NCBI GenBank assembly: GCA_040766665.1
Contig: JAXGQD010000004.1
Coordinates: forward strand, 62,001 to 126,000
DNA: 64,000 nucleotides
Direction of reading: 5' to 3'
From: JAXGQD01 sp040766665
GTDB taxonomy: Bacteria; Bacillota; Clostridia; Saccharofermentanales; Fastidiosipilaceae
In this document: piece after piece, positions 35,531 through 44,286 of the stretch
How the letters are laid out: each line of letters begins with the position of its first letter
How positions within the stretch are numbered: the first letter of the stretch is position 1
The notes under the pieces: generated by a model
Seen by the model: only the letters and a program-made list of their open reading frames with translations
Told to the model about the DNA's origin: nothing
Database searches by the model: none
Made by a program: the position numbers and the translations under genes

Positions 35531-36046
35531 ATGGGTCTCTTCAACCGCTTACAGCCGCAACGCCATGTGGCGAGTATTAGCTTGCTAGACTGGTCGGCTT
35601 ATTATGAGCAGGGCTTTCGTTTTGTTTTGTTGGATGTCGATAATACCCTGCAAGCGCATGGCAAGCACGAAATCACCGCAGAGGCAGTGGCGCAAATTCG
35701 GCGTATCCTGAACTGCGGTTTTGTGGTAGCAGTCATCAGCAATGCGAAAGTAAGCCGAGCGGCACAGATGCAAGTGGCGCTCAAAACTCAGGGATTGGGC
35801 ATCAAAGTCTATGGGAATGCGGCCAAGCCGAGTCCTGATAGGCTGCTGCAAGCCTGTCGGGACCATGGTTTCGAGGTGGAAGAAAGCCTGATGATAGGTG
35901 ACCAGGTTTTTACCGACATTTGGGCGGGTCGTCGAGCCAGCATCTATTCCATTCTGGTCAAAGCGATTTCGAGTGCTGAGCCCTGGTACATCAAAGTGAA
36001 AAGATGGGGTGAACGCCTGGTTTTAAAGACGAAAGCCGAAACGTAG
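35531..36046 (+). CDS. yqeG: YqeG family HAD IIIA-type phosphatase
   Basis: This 171-residue HAD phosphatase belongs to the YqeG family, which includes phosphatidylglycerophosphate phosphatase-like enzymes. It has motif I LLDVDNTLQ, motif II VISNAK, and motif III IGDQVFTDIWAG after AKPSPD. The ATG at 35531 is preferred because AGAAAGG lies 7 bases upstream; an in-frame TTG at 35510 lies before that site. It is divergent from the two-component system, and pepP follows after about 90 bases. Confidence 0.88.
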   Translation: MGLFNRLQPQRHVASISLLDWSAYYEQGFRFVLLDVDNTLQAHGKHEITAEAVAQIRRILNCGFVVAVISNAKVSRAAQMQVALKTQGLGIKVYGNAAKPSPDRLLQACRDHGFEVEESLMIGDQVFTDIWAGRRASIYSILVKAISSAEPWYIKVKRWGERLVLKTKAET

Positions 36047-36133
36047 TATGGTCGTGTGCAAGCTCGGCTATTTTATTAACCCAAGCGATTTGGAATAACA
36101 AATATAAGTGATAGGAAAGAGGAAAAAAGCAAA

Positions 36134-37213
36134 GTGCAAGATTATATGACACAGCGTCTAGAAAAATTACGCGAGCTTCTAAGCACGGAAGGTCTGGAAG
36201 CGGTAATCATCTCAGGTAGGGAAAACACTCGCTACTTAAGTGGTTTCAGCGGTTCGACCTCCCTTTGCCTCATCACCTTAAGCGATATGATTCTCTTTGT
36301 AGACAGCCGTTACACCACACAGGCCAAAGCACAATGCAAGGGTGCTGTTGTGCTGGAAGAGCAGGGCAGTCTCAGCGCTGCGCTCTGTAAAAAAATCGAA
36401 GCCTTACAGTTAAAAGACATCGGCATTGAGGACGAAGCCTTGAGCCTGGCTGAGTATAACGGCTTGAAAGCCGCCCTTTCCTGGCAGCACTTACATGGCC
36501 TGTCCAAAGCACTGGCCAAACTGCGTTGGGTAAAAGATGAGGCGGAGCTTGCGGCGATTCGCAAGGCGGTGCAAATTGCGGATGAGGCTTTTGCCCTGAC
36601 TCTGCCCAAAATGAAGCTGGGCATGAAAGAACAGGAAGTGGCTGCATTACTTGAGTACAACATGAAAACACTCGGTGCCGCGGGGCCGTCGTTTGATACC
36701 ATCATCGCCTCCGGCTTGCGCTCTGCTCTGCCACACGGTATTGCCTCGGAGAAAGTCTTAGAAGAGGGCGATGCGGTGGTGATGGACTTCGGCGCCATTT
36801 ACCAGGGCTATTGTTCGGATATGACCCGCACGGTGTTTATGGGCGAACCCCAAGCAGAAATGAGGGAAATATATGGCGTGGTTTTAGAGGCGCAGCGCGT
36901 CGCGGAAGAACTTTTGCGTGCGGGTTTGTTGGTCAAAGTGGTGCACCAGGCCGCAGCTCAGGTCATCGCCGATGCCGGCTACGGGGCTTATTTCGGTCAC
37001 GGTCTGGGCCATAGCCTGGGTTTGGAAATCCATGAAGAACCGCGCCTCAACTCGATTTCTGAAACCCTGATGCCAGCGGGTGTGCTGATGACCGTCGAGC
37101 CGGGCATCTACTTGCCGGAGCTGGGTGGTGTGCGTATAGAAGATACGGTCATCATCAAAGAGGAGGGCATCGAGATTCTGACGCAGAGTCCGAAGGAATT
37201 GTTGATTCTTTAA
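36134..37213 (+). CDS. pepP: M24 family Xaa-Pro aminopeptidase
   Basis: This creatinase-fold metallopeptidase removes N-terminal residues that precede proline. The N-terminal 125 residues are the creatinase-N domain (SGRENTRYLSGFSGS). The C-terminal catalytic domain holds the dimetal ligands: VVMDFGAIYQGYCSDMTRT (two Asp), GHGLGHSLGLEIHE (His) and TVEPGIYLP plus RIEDTV (two Glu). The apparent start is GTG at 36134; an ATG four codons downstream is possible. pepP directly upstream of efp is a common Firmicute arrangement. Confidence 0.93.
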   Translation: MQDYMTQRLEKLRELLSTEGLEAVIISGRENTRYLSGFSGSTSLCLITLSDMILFVDSRYTTQAKAQCKGAVVLEEQGSLSAALCKKIEALQLKDIGIEDEALSLAEYNGLKAALSWQHLHGLSKALAKLRWVKDEAELAAIRKAVQIADEAFALTLPKMKLGMKEQEVAALLEYNMKTLGAAGPSFDTIIASGLRSALPHGIASEKVLEEGDAVVMDFGAIYQGYCSDMTRTVFMGEPQAEMREIYGVVLEAQRVAEELLRAGLLVKVVHQAAAQVIADAGYGAYFGHGLGHSLGLEIHEEPRLNSISETLMPAGVLMTVEPGIYLPELGGVRIEDTVIIKEEGIEILTQSPKELLIL

Positions 37214-37239
37214 TGAGGTGTTGGGGGCTGGATGCGGTT

Positions 37240-37289
37240 AAGTAGCATCGAGCCCGTCGCATTGCTGGTTTGTAAGCGAGGCTACTTTT
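37240..37289 (+). terminator. possible terminator after pepP
   Basis: AAGTAGC and GCTACTT pair across a long loop and are followed by TT. The long loop makes it a weak candidate. Confidence 0.3.
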
Positions 37290-37337
37290 ATCCATCACAC
37301 TTGGGTTTTCGTGACATCGACGCAGTAGTGTGGACAG

Positions 37338-37366
37338 TTGCCAACAAGAGCGAAAGAATATAGAAT
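37338..37366 (+). promoter_or_regulatory. promoter of efp
   Basis: TTGCCA, 17 bases, TAGAAT, ending 37 bases before the efp start. The same two hexamers and spacing occur at the thioesterase promoter. Confidence 0.6.
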
Positions 37367-37403
37367 TACTGAGTTAGTTTTAGCTAGGCCTAGGAGGAAT
37401 ACT

Positions 37404-37961
37404 ATGATTTCAGCAGGTGATTTTCGTAACGGCGTAACGTTTGAGATGGATGACAATGTCTTTCAGATTATTGAGTTTCAGCATGTAAAACCCGGAAAAG
37501 GCTCAGCCTTCGTCCGTACCAAATACCGTAATGTGCGTACCGGCGCTGTTTTGGAGCATACCTTCAATCCTTCCGAAAAGTTTCAGGAAGCCCGTTTGGA
37601 ACGCAGTGATATGGAATACCTGTATAGAGACGGCGATCTCTATTATTTCATGAATACCGAAACATATGAACAACAACCCTTCAGCGCTGAAGTCATCGGT
37701 GACTCCATAAAATTCTTAAAAGAGAATATGGTCTGCAAAGTGGTTTCCTATAAGGGGACCGTCTTCAATGTTGAATTACCGCTCTTTGTTGAACTGAAAA
37801 TCACGCATACCGAACCGGGCGTGAAAGGGGATACGGCGCAGAATGCGACCAAGGCCGCCACACTTGAAACCGGTGCAGTTATAAAAATTCCTCTCTTTGT
37901 TAATGAAGGTGAAACGGTGCGTGTTGATACACGCTCCGGCGATTATATGGAACGCGCCTAA
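37404..37961 (+). CDS. efp: translation elongation factor P
   Basis: EF-P relieves ribosome stalling at polyproline. The 185 residues form the usual three beta domains. The N-terminal loop VKPGKGSAFVR carries the Lys that is modified in Firmicutes. Later segments (SDMEYLYRDGD, GVKGDTAQNATKAATLETG and RVDTRSGDYMERA) are nearly invariant in the family. AGGAGG lies 7 bases before the ATG. It has its own promoter and a strong terminator. Confidence 0.97.
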   Translation: MISAGDFRNGVTFEMDDNVFQIIEFQHVKPGKGSAFVRTKYRNVRTGAVLEHTFNPSEKFQEARLERSDMEYLYRDGDLYYFMNTETYEQQPFSAEVIGDSIKFLKENMVCKVVSYKGTVFNVELPLFVELKITHTEPGVKGDTAQNATKAATLETGAVIKIPLFVNEGETVRVDTRSGDYMERA

Positions 37962-37974
37962 TCCAGGCTCTAAC

Positions 37975-37983
37975 TGATATAAT
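37975..37983 (+). promoter_or_regulatory. extended -10 element overlapping the efp terminator
   Basis: TGATATAAT matches the TGnTATAAT extended -10. It sits directly before the efp terminator hairpin, so a transcript would start inside the hairpin and read into the Asp23 cluster. Confidence 0.35.
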
Positions 37984-37984
37984 G

Positions 37985-38016
37985 ACAAGCGAGACTTGCG
38001 CCTCGCTTGTTTTTTT
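37985..38016 (+). terminator. intrinsic terminator of efp
   Basis: ACAAGCGAG pairs perfectly with CTCGCTTGT and is followed by T runs. Confidence 0.9.
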
Positions 38017-38042
38017 CAATTGCTTTGGTCGGAGAGGGATGA

Positions 38043-38429
38043 ATGGCTGAATTTTCCAGCAATAAAAAAGGTGAACGCACCATGTCGCAGGGCTTTATCG
38101 CCCAGTATGCGGCGGAAGCGGCTCTACGCACCTACGGCGTGGCCGGGTTGGATGAGGGGAGTGCGGCAGCCATCAAGAGTGCCTTTGGCTTTGAGCATGA
38201 GGGCAAAGGCGTGCAGGTGACTTTTAACAGCAACGATGAAGCTGCCTGTGAAATAACGGTGTATCCCTTGGTTTATTTTGCCACGATTGTACCGGAAGTG
38301 GCTTGGAACATTCAGGAGAACGTCAAATCGGACGTCGAAAAATATACGGGTGTCGATGTGGAAGCGGTCAACGTGCATGTCAAAGACATCGTGCGAAAAG
38401 AGGAGGAAAAGCTTCATGCGCAGAATTAG
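38043..38429 (+). CDS. Asp23/Gls24 family envelope stress protein
   Basis: This 128-residue protein of the Asp23/Gls24 (DUF322) family has the typical core VYPLVYFATIVPEVAWNIQENVKSDVEKYTGVDVEAVNVHVKDI (in parts). Relatives form membrane-associated assemblies anchored by AmaP and affect envelope homeostasis. The adjacent overlapping amaP-like gene supports this. GGAGAGGG precedes the ATG. Confidence 0.88.
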   Translation: MAEFSSNKKGERTMSQGFIAQYAAEAALRTYGVAGLDEGSAAAIKSAFGFEHEGKGVQVTFNSNDEAACEITVYPLVYFATIVPEVAWNIQENVKSDVEKYTGVDVEAVNVHVKDIVRKEEEKLHAQN

Positions 38430-38967
38430 CAGAATATTCCTGGTGGTTTATTCTTTTTTAATTGCCTTGCTCAGCCTGTTGCTACTTTTACAAATACTTA
38501 ATACGTCTTGGGCTGTAGACTATGTCAATTTTCTGCAGAACATTGCCGGCCAAAGCCTCAGGCGTACGATGGCGGTGGTGATTCTTTTAGTCATCTTCTT
38601 TATAGCGATTGGTACATTAGTCTTTTCGCTCTTTAGTGACCGCTTGCATAAATCCAGAATCAGCAGTACGGAAATCGGTGATATTGATATTGGAGTTGAG
38701 GCGATCGAAAGCATTGCCTTAAATGCGGCGAAAGCAGCACAAGCCGGCATAAAAAACGCCAAGTCAAGAGTGTATCAGGGTAAGGGCAAATCCATTAATA
38801 TTGTAATGGTTGTCCAACTCTATTCAGACGTGGAAATTCCGGTGCAAATGGCGAAAATCCAAGACCGCGTTAAAAAGGACGTGGAACGATACACGGGGAT
38901 TCCGGTTTCGATGGTTAAAATTAAGGTGAATCGCGTGGAATTGGTCGGGGCGAAAGTGGAGCGCTGA
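38416..38967 (+). CDS. amaP: AmaP-like membrane anchor for Asp23
   Basis: Two N-terminal membrane segments (IFLVVYSFLIALLSLLLLL and TMAVVILLVIFFIAIGTLV) are followed by a cytoplasmic Asp23-like domain (ending QDRVKKDVERYTGIPVSMVKIKV). This is the layout of AmaP, which tethers Asp23 to the membrane. The ATG at 38416 follows AGGAGGA and overlaps the Asp23-like gene by 14 bases. Confidence 0.85.
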   Translation: MRRISRIFLVVYSFLIALLSLLLLLQILNTSWAVDYVNFLQNIAGQSLRRTMAVVILLVIFFIAIGTLVFSLFSDRLHKSRISSTEIGDIDIGVEAIESIALNAAKAAQAGIKNAKSRVYQGKGKSINIVMVVQLYSDVEIPVQMAKIQDRVKKDVERYTGIPVSMVKIKVNRVELVGAKVER

Positions 38968-38985
38968 CAGCGGGACGGCAGGTAA

Positions 38986-39222
38986 ATGAAACGATTATTC
39001 ATCCCACTCATCAATTTTCTGCAAGGGAAGAACCCCGGTATGGTCGGTGCGCTGACCGGCTTGAGTTTGGGGCTTTTGCTGGTGATTTTTGGTTTTTGGA
39101 AAACTTTGTTGGTGCTGGTTCTGACCTTGCTGGGTTATGTGCTCGGCGTTAAATATTTTTCTAATCCGGAGCAGTTTAAGCAATTGCTGGATTGGCTTTT
39201 GCCACCGGGTCGCTTTAGATGA
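38986..39222 (+). CDS. DUF2273 family small membrane protein
   Basis: This 78-residue protein has two membrane segments separated by a short turn (GALTGLSLGLLLVIFGF and TLLVLVLTLLGYVLGV) and the family start NFLQGKNPGMVG. DUF2273 proteins accompany Asp23/AmaP clusters and are thought to be part of the same membrane complex. It lies 18 bases after amaP. Confidence 0.8.
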   Translation: MKRLFIPLINFLQGKNPGMVGALTGLSLGLLLVIFGFWKTLLVLVLTLLGYVLGVKYFSNPEQFKQLLDWLLPPGRFR

Positions 39223-39251
39223 AATAGCACAAAAGGGCTAAGGGAGTAAAA

Positions 39252-39779
39252 ATGGGAAGACGCTGGGCTAGACAGAAAACTTTTCAGTTGCTTTATCAAA
39301 TGAGTGTACGTGACGACAATGTTGACGCGCAGATTGAAGCATTTATTGAGCATCTGAAAGAGTTCGAGAATGAAGTGAGTGAAAATGCGCTGCAGATTTC
39401 AGCAGAGGACTTGCACTACATTCGTACGGTGAGCGCAGGAGTCATTGCTGAAAGAGAAAGTTTGGATGAAGAGATACAAACCTATCTAAAATCCTGGACT
39501 TTAGAACGACTGCCGCGCGTCGATCGTGCTTTGCTGCGGCTGGCTGCCTATGAAATCAAACATCTGGACGATGTGCCGAAAAGCGTGAGCATCAACGAAA
39601 TTGTCGTCTTGGCAAAAGAATTTGCTGGGGAGGATGCCCATATCTACTTAAATGGTGTATTAGCGAATTTCCAGAAGGATGAGGCGACGCCTTCAGTGCC
39701 GGAAGTGGATAAACCGGAAGCAGAGACGGCAGATGCGAAAATAAAAACTTCAGAAACGGAATCGTTTAGCGATGAGTGA
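39252..39779 (+). CDS. nusB: transcription antitermination factor NusB
   Basis: NusB binds boxA RNA with NusE for rRNA antitermination. The helical core is clear (GRRWARQKTFQLLYQM at the start; LPRVDRALLRLAAYEI; PKSVSINEIVVLAKEFAGEDAHIYLNGVLAN in parts). The protein carries an extra acidic C-terminal tail of about 30 residues after the core, longer than usual. GGGAGT precedes the ATG. It starts the nusB-to-recN housekeeping operon and overlaps xseA by 8 bases. Confidence 0.93.
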   Translation: MGRRWARQKTFQLLYQMSVRDDNVDAQIEAFIEHLKEFENEVSENALQISAEDLHYIRTVSAGVIAERESLDEEIQTYLKSWTLERLPRVDRALLRLAAYEIKHLDDVPKSVSINEIVVLAKEFAGEDAHIYLNGVLANFQKDEATPSVPEVDKPEAETADAKIKTSETESFSDE

Positions 39780-41145
39780 ACGAATCTTAAGCGTAAAAGA
39801 GCTCAATGCCTACATGCAGCAAGCCGTACGCCGTGCGGCTTTTTTACAAGCCTTGCATGTGGAAGGGGAGCTGTCCAACTTTAAAGCCTACAGTTCCGGG
39901 CATTGGTATTTTAATTTGAAAGATGCCGAGGCAGCGGTACGCTGTGTCATGTTTAAAGGCTACAATCAAGCCGTGGCTTTTCGTCCGGAAAACGGTCAAC
40001 AAGTAGAGCTGACCGCTTCCGCTGACTTCTACGTAAAAAACGGTGAGTTCCAACTTTCTGTAAAAACTATGCTGCCTGCGGGATTAGGTCAGCGTCATCT
40101 TGAACTGGAACAACTCAAAGAAAAGCTGAGTAAAGAAGGCTTGTTTGCCGCAGAACACAAACGGGCCTTACCTATCCTGCCAAAAAAAATCGGCGTGGTC
40201 ACTTCGCCCAGCGGGGCTGTCATACGTGACATTATTCATGTGTTGAGCAGGCGTTACCCCAACTTCCAACTGCTTTTGGCACCGGCTCAGGTACAAGGCA
40301 GCGGAGCTGCGCAGACCATGATTGCGGCGCTGGCTGAGTTGAACAGGCGCGAGGATATTGATCTGATCATTATCGGACGTGGTGGCGGTTCTTTGGAGGA
40401 TCTTTGGGAGTTTAATGACGAAGCTTTGGTGCGGGCTGTTTTTGCCTCGCGCATACCTGTGATTTCTGCCGTCGGTCACGAGACGGACTTCACGCTCTGT
40501 GACTTTGTCGCTGACTTACGTGCCCCTACCCCTTCAGCAGCTGCGGAACTGGCAATGCCGGTCAAGGCGGACTTGCAGTTTACGATTTCTGAACTGCAGG
40601 ACAAGGCCAGTCGAGCTTTACAGAAGAAGCTCGAGCTCAGTCAGAGTCGTCTACGGGCACTCAGAAACGCGACTTTTTTACGCCAACCACTACGTTTGCT
40701 GGATGCCAGGCGTTATCGCTTGGAGCAAGTGCTCAATCGCAACGTTATGACTGATCCGTATAGTATTTTGGCAGAAAGTCGCCAAAATCTGGACCGACTG
40801 GAACAAAGCTTACGCAATGCCTTACCCGGTAGGTTGGGAAATGCGGATCAACAATTACAGAATTTGAAAAGACGACTGGAAGCCCAAGTGCCGCTTTTCA
40901 AGCTGAGCGATAAACGACGACTGACCCATGCGGCTGCAAGGCTTGATGCATTATCACCTCTGCGTGTTTTGGCGCGAGGCTACGCCCTGGTCAGCGATGA
41001 GGAGAGCGGTAAAATAATTTCTACGGTAAATGAAGTCCGTAAGGATAAGCGCTTACGTTTACAGATGGCAGACGGTCAAGTCAGTACACAAGTCCTTGCT
41101 ATAATTGAGCACAAAGCAAAAGAAGGAGGGCCACATGAAGCCTGA
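39772..41145 (+). CDS. xseA: exodeoxyribonuclease VII large subunit
   Basis: This is the large, catalytic subunit of the nuclease that degrades single-stranded DNA to short oligonucleotides. The 457 residues contain the N-terminal OB domain (VEGELSNFKAYSSGHWYFNLKD), the catalytic region (VTSPSGAVIRDIIHV, DLIIIGRGGGSLEDLWEFNDE, PVISAVGHETDFT, DLRAPTPSAAAE) and a long coiled coil. It overlaps both neighbours, which points to coupled translation with xseB. Confidence 0.95.
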   Translation: MSERILSVKELNAYMQQAVRRAAFLQALHVEGELSNFKAYSSGHWYFNLKDAEAAVRCVMFKGYNQAVAFRPENGQQVELTASADFYVKNGEFQLSVKTMLPAGLGQRHLELEQLKEKLSKEGLFAAEHKRALPILPKKIGVVTSPSGAVIRDIIHVLSRRYPNFQLLLAPAQVQGSGAAQTMIAALAELNRREDIDLIIIGRGGGSLEDLWEFNDEALVRAVFASRIPVISAVGHETDFTLCDFVADLRAPTPSAAAELAMPVKADLQFTISELQDKASRALQKKLELSQSRLRALRNATFLRQPLRLLDARRYRLEQVLNRNVMTDPYSILAESRQNLDRLEQSLRNALPGRLGNADQQLQNLKRRLEAQVPLFKLSDKRRLTHAAARLDALSPLRVLARGYALVSDEESGKIISTVNEVRKDKRLRLQMADGQVSTQVLAIIEHKAKEGGPHEA

Positions 41146-41386
41146 AGAAACAATGAAGAAGGAAGAACTCAGCTTCGAAGCGGCATTGGCACAACTGGAA
41201 GAACAGGTGGCTATTCTTGAATCAGGGGATGTCAGCCTTGACCGCTCGATGCAGGCTTTTGCCAAAGGGACGGAACTTGCCAGACTTTGCCAGGCTAAGC
41301 TTGATGAGGCTGAAAAACAGATAAATGTACTGGTTAAAGCGGGCAGTGAAGGGGTAAAAGAGGAGCCCTTCCCGGAGCTATCATGA
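41135..41386 (+). CDS. xseB: exodeoxyribonuclease VII small subunit
   Basis: This 83-residue helical subunit has the family core LSFEAALAQLEEQVAILESGDVSLDRSM (in parts) and KLDEAEKQINVL. It binds the coiled coil of the large subunit. The ATG at 41135 follows AAGGAGGG and lies inside the end of xseA; an in-frame TTG ten codons upstream precedes this site. Confidence 0.93.
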   Translation: MKPEETMKKEELSFEAALAQLEEQVAILESGDVSLDRSMQAFAKGTELARLCQAKLDEAEKQINVLVKAGSEGVKEEPFPELS

Positions 41387-42306
41387 TGACATATACGGAA
41401 CAATCAAAAAACTATATCGAGCGCAGTGAAGCCGCTCTGGAACGCTATTTGGAGCCCTGTGAAGGCCGAGCCGCCACACTGACTGGGGTGCTGCGTTACG
41501 TTGTGCTGGGTGGTGGCAAAAGAATCCGCCCACAACTGCTCTTCGCTGCAGCTGCCAGCGTGCCTAGGCGCGATGGGGCCGCTTCTCCGGAAGCGTTAGA
41601 TCGTTTGGCCGCTGCCTTGGAAATGATACACAATTATTCCCTGGTTCATGATGACTTGCCCTGCATGGACAATGATGAATTGCGGCGCGGGCGCGCGACG
41701 GCACATATTCAATTTGGTGAAGCCAATGCTTTGCTCTGCGGTGATGCCTTGCTCAATCTGGCTTTTGAAGTCTTGATTGATGCGGTCTATGAGGCGAATT
41801 CGACAAGTGAAAGTAAGCATTTACTTTTGGCCATTAAACTGATGGCGCGCCGCTTCGGGCAGCAGGGTATGATTGGCGGGCAATACATTGATTTGGATGC
41901 GCAAGGTAAAGACGTGAGTCCGGAAGTCTTGGAGGAAATGGACCTGAAAAAGACCTCTGCCCTCTTTGAAGCCGCAGTGTTGGGTGGCGCAGCCGCCGCA
42001 GGGGCTAAACAAAAAGACCTGGCGCATTTCGAACGCTATGCCGCTCAGTTGGGCTTGGCATTTCAAATCCGCGATGACCTCTTGGACGTCAGCTCAGATG
42101 TCGAGACCATGGGCAAAAGCATCGGAAAAGATCTACGCGACGACAAAGCGACCTATGTCACATTACTTGGCTATGAAGAAGCGGAACGCAGAGCCGCCGT
42201 AGCAACGACAGCCGCATTGCAAGCTTTAGAGGCTTTGGCCGCAGCCGGATACGACGTTGGATTCTTATCTGATTTTGCCAATGCCTTGCTGAATCGCAGC
42301 AATTAA
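41383..42306 (+). CDS. ispA: polyprenyl (farnesyl/geranyl) diphosphate synthase
   Basis: This enzyme condenses isopentenyl diphosphate with allylic diphosphates to make short prenyl chains. It has the first Asp-rich motif HDDLPCMDND, the second motif QIRDDLLD, and GGGKRIRP near the N-terminus. The small residues before the first Asp motif fit a C15-type product. It overlaps xseB by 4 bases, and dxs follows, so isoprenoid supply is encoded together. Confidence 0.93.
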   Translation: MMTYTEQSKNYIERSEAALERYLEPCEGRAATLTGVLRYVVLGGGKRIRPQLLFAAAASVPRRDGAASPEALDRLAAALEMIHNYSLVHDDLPCMDNDELRRGRATAHIQFGEANALLCGDALLNLAFEVLIDAVYEANSTSESKHLLLAIKLMARRFGQQGMIGGQYIDLDAQGKDVSPEVLEEMDLKKTSALFEAAVLGGAAAAGAKQKDLAHFERYAAQLGLAFQIRDDLLDVSSDVETMGKSIGKDLRDDKATYVTLLGYEEAERRAAVATTAALQALEALAAAGYDVGFLSDFANALLNRSN

Positions 42307-42317
42307 GGAGTAAGACT

Positions 42318-44243
42318 ATTTTAGAACGCATCAAAGAGGCAGAGGCGGTACAAAGCCTCAATTATCAAGAGCTCGAGGAACTGGCTCAGGACCTGCGCGA
42401 GGTAATCAGCAGGACGGTGGCAGAAACAGGCGGGCACCTGGCTTCCAATTTGGGAACCGTGGAGCTCACTTTAGCTTTGCTGTCTTGTTTTGATTTTCGA
42501 CATGATAAGGTGGTCTGGGATGTGGGTCACCAATCCTACAGCTATAAGATTTTGACGGGCAGGCGGGAGGCTTTTGCCAGTTTGCGCAGTAAAGACGGTT
42601 TATCGGGTTTCCCCAAGCGCGAAGAAAGTCCCTATGATAGTTTCAATACCGGGCACAGCAGTACGGCCGTTTCTGCGGCCTTGGGTTTGGAACGCGCCAT
42701 GAAAAAAAGAGGCGAAAGCGGTCGTGTGTTGGCGATAGTCGGTGACGGTGCTATGACCGGGGGCATGTTTTATGAGGCCATCAACAATATTGACCATGCA
42801 CAGGATGATCTTCTGATCATTATTAATGATAATCAGATGAGTATTTCCGATAATGTCGGCGCTCTGGCACGGCATTTAAACAATCTGCGTGTATCACGGC
42901 GTTATAACCAAGCCAAGCGTAACTGGTCGCGTATTTTGCTTAAACTACCCTTAATCGGTCATGCCTTGCTTTCCATGCTGAATCATGTCAAGGACTGGCT
43001 GCGTTTTAATCTCAACAAATCCAATGACAATATCTATTTTGAAACGCTGGGCTTGCGTTATTACGGACCGGTGGACGGCCATGACTTACAGGCGCTGAAC
43101 CGGCATATGCTGGCTTTGAAAAACCGCAAAGGTCCGGCGGTTTTACATGTCTGTACGCAAAAGGGCAAAGGTTATCATCGTGCGGAAGCAGCTCCCTCGC
43201 TTTACCACGGTGTGAGTCCTTTTTCGCTGGACGAAGGGGTGATTGAGTCACCTCTTAATAAGACACAACACAATTTCACGCAGGCTTTTGCCTCGCTGCT
43301 TTTAGAAGAAGCCGCGCTGAATCCTGATATTGTTGCAATTACGGCTGCAATGGGACAGGGTACCGGTTTGGAAGTCTTTGCGGCGCGGTATCCGGAACGT
43401 TTCTATGATGTGGGGATTGCCGAACCGCATGCCGTTACGATGGCGGCGGGTATGGCGGCCGGTGGCTTGCGCCCCGTGGTCTGTATCTACGCCACTTTTT
43501 TACAACGGGCCCTGGATCAGTTGGTGCATGATGTCGCATTGCAAAATCTGCCGGTGCTTTTTGCCATTGATCGTGCGGGTATCGTGGGCAATGACGGTGA
43601 AACGCACCAAGGCATCTACGACAATGCATTTTTAAGCGCCATTCCCAATATCGAAATTTACTACCCTTCATGCTACGAAGCCTTACGTCTGGTACTGCGC
43701 CAAGCCTTGCGATCAGCAGAAGGCCCCGTAGCTGTGCGCTATCCCCGTGGGACAGAGAATGCTCTTTGTGCGGCTGCTTTTAAGCAGGCCGCCGCAGTAA
43801 AAGCAGCCAACTCAGAGGATTGGCATGAACCCCTCGTGCTGAAGAAAGGCACAGACATCAGCCTTCTGGTTTTGGGACAGCTTTGCGGAGAAGCGCTTCA
43901 GGCTGCTGAAAATTTAGCCACTGAGGGCATAGCGGTGGAAGTCATTGACGTATTCAGTTTCAAACCACTGCGAATGGATTTGATCATGAAGAGTGCCTTG
44001 AAAAGCCGTGCGCTCTTAACGATAGAGGAACAAAGTGCAGCCGGAGGTTTAGGGGAAGTTATCGCGGCTGAATTGCTGGAACGTGGGCTGAATCTGACTT
44101 TTGCCACATTGCATATTCCGGATATGCCGGTGGTTCAGGCAAAACCAAAAGAAAGTTGGCAGGATTGCTGTCTGGATGCCTCAGGGATTGAGGCAAAGAT
44201 TCGCGAACTTTTGCATGAAAAAGCGAAAGATTTGAGCGCCTAA
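42318..44243 (+). CDS. dxs: 1-deoxy-D-xylulose-5-phosphate synthase
   Basis: This thiamine diphosphate enzyme joins pyruvate and glyceraldehyde 3-phosphate at the head of the MEP isoprenoid pathway. It shows ETGGHLASNLG, the cofactor motif GDGAMTGGMFYEAINN, and the C-terminal transketolase part (MAAGMAAGGLRPV, FAIDRAGIVGNDGETHQG). Conserved N-terminal residues extend upstream of the first standard start (GTG at 42417). The frame is open back to ATT at 42318, 7 bases after a perfect AAGGAG. ATT is therefore proposed as the start, giving about 640 residues, which is normal for the family. Confidence 0.9.
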   Translation: MLERIKEAEAVQSLNYQELEELAQDLREVISRTVAETGGHLASNLGTVELTLALLSCFDFRHDKVVWDVGHQSYSYKILTGRREAFASLRSKDGLSGFPKREESPYDSFNTGHSSTAVSAALGLERAMKKRGESGRVLAIVGDGAMTGGMFYEAINNIDHAQDDLLIIINDNQMSISDNVGALARHLNNLRVSRRYNQAKRNWSRILLKLPLIGHALLSMLNHVKDWLRFNLNKSNDNIYFETLGLRYYGPVDGHDLQALNRHMLALKNRKGPAVLHVCTQKGKGYHRAEAAPSLYHGVSPFSLDEGVIESPLNKTQHNFTQAFASLLLEEAALNPDIVAITAAMGQGTGLEVFAARYPERFYDVGIAEPHAVTMAAGMAAGGLRPVVCIYATFLQRALDQLVHDVALQNLPVLFAIDRAGIVGNDGETHQGIYDNAFLSAIPNIEIYYPSCYEALRLVLRQALRSAEGPVAVRYPRGTENALCAAAFKQAAAVKAANSEDWHEPLVLKKGTDISLLVLGQLCGEALQAAENLATEGIAVEVIDVFSFKPLRMDLIMKSALKSRALLTIEEQSAAGGLGEVIAAELLERGLNLTFATLHIPDMPVVQAKPKESWQDCCLDASGIEAKIRELLHEKAKDLSA

Positions 44244-44286
44244 AGTTCTGTAAGCTGTTATGCTGTGCACATGCTCGAGGTAAAGT

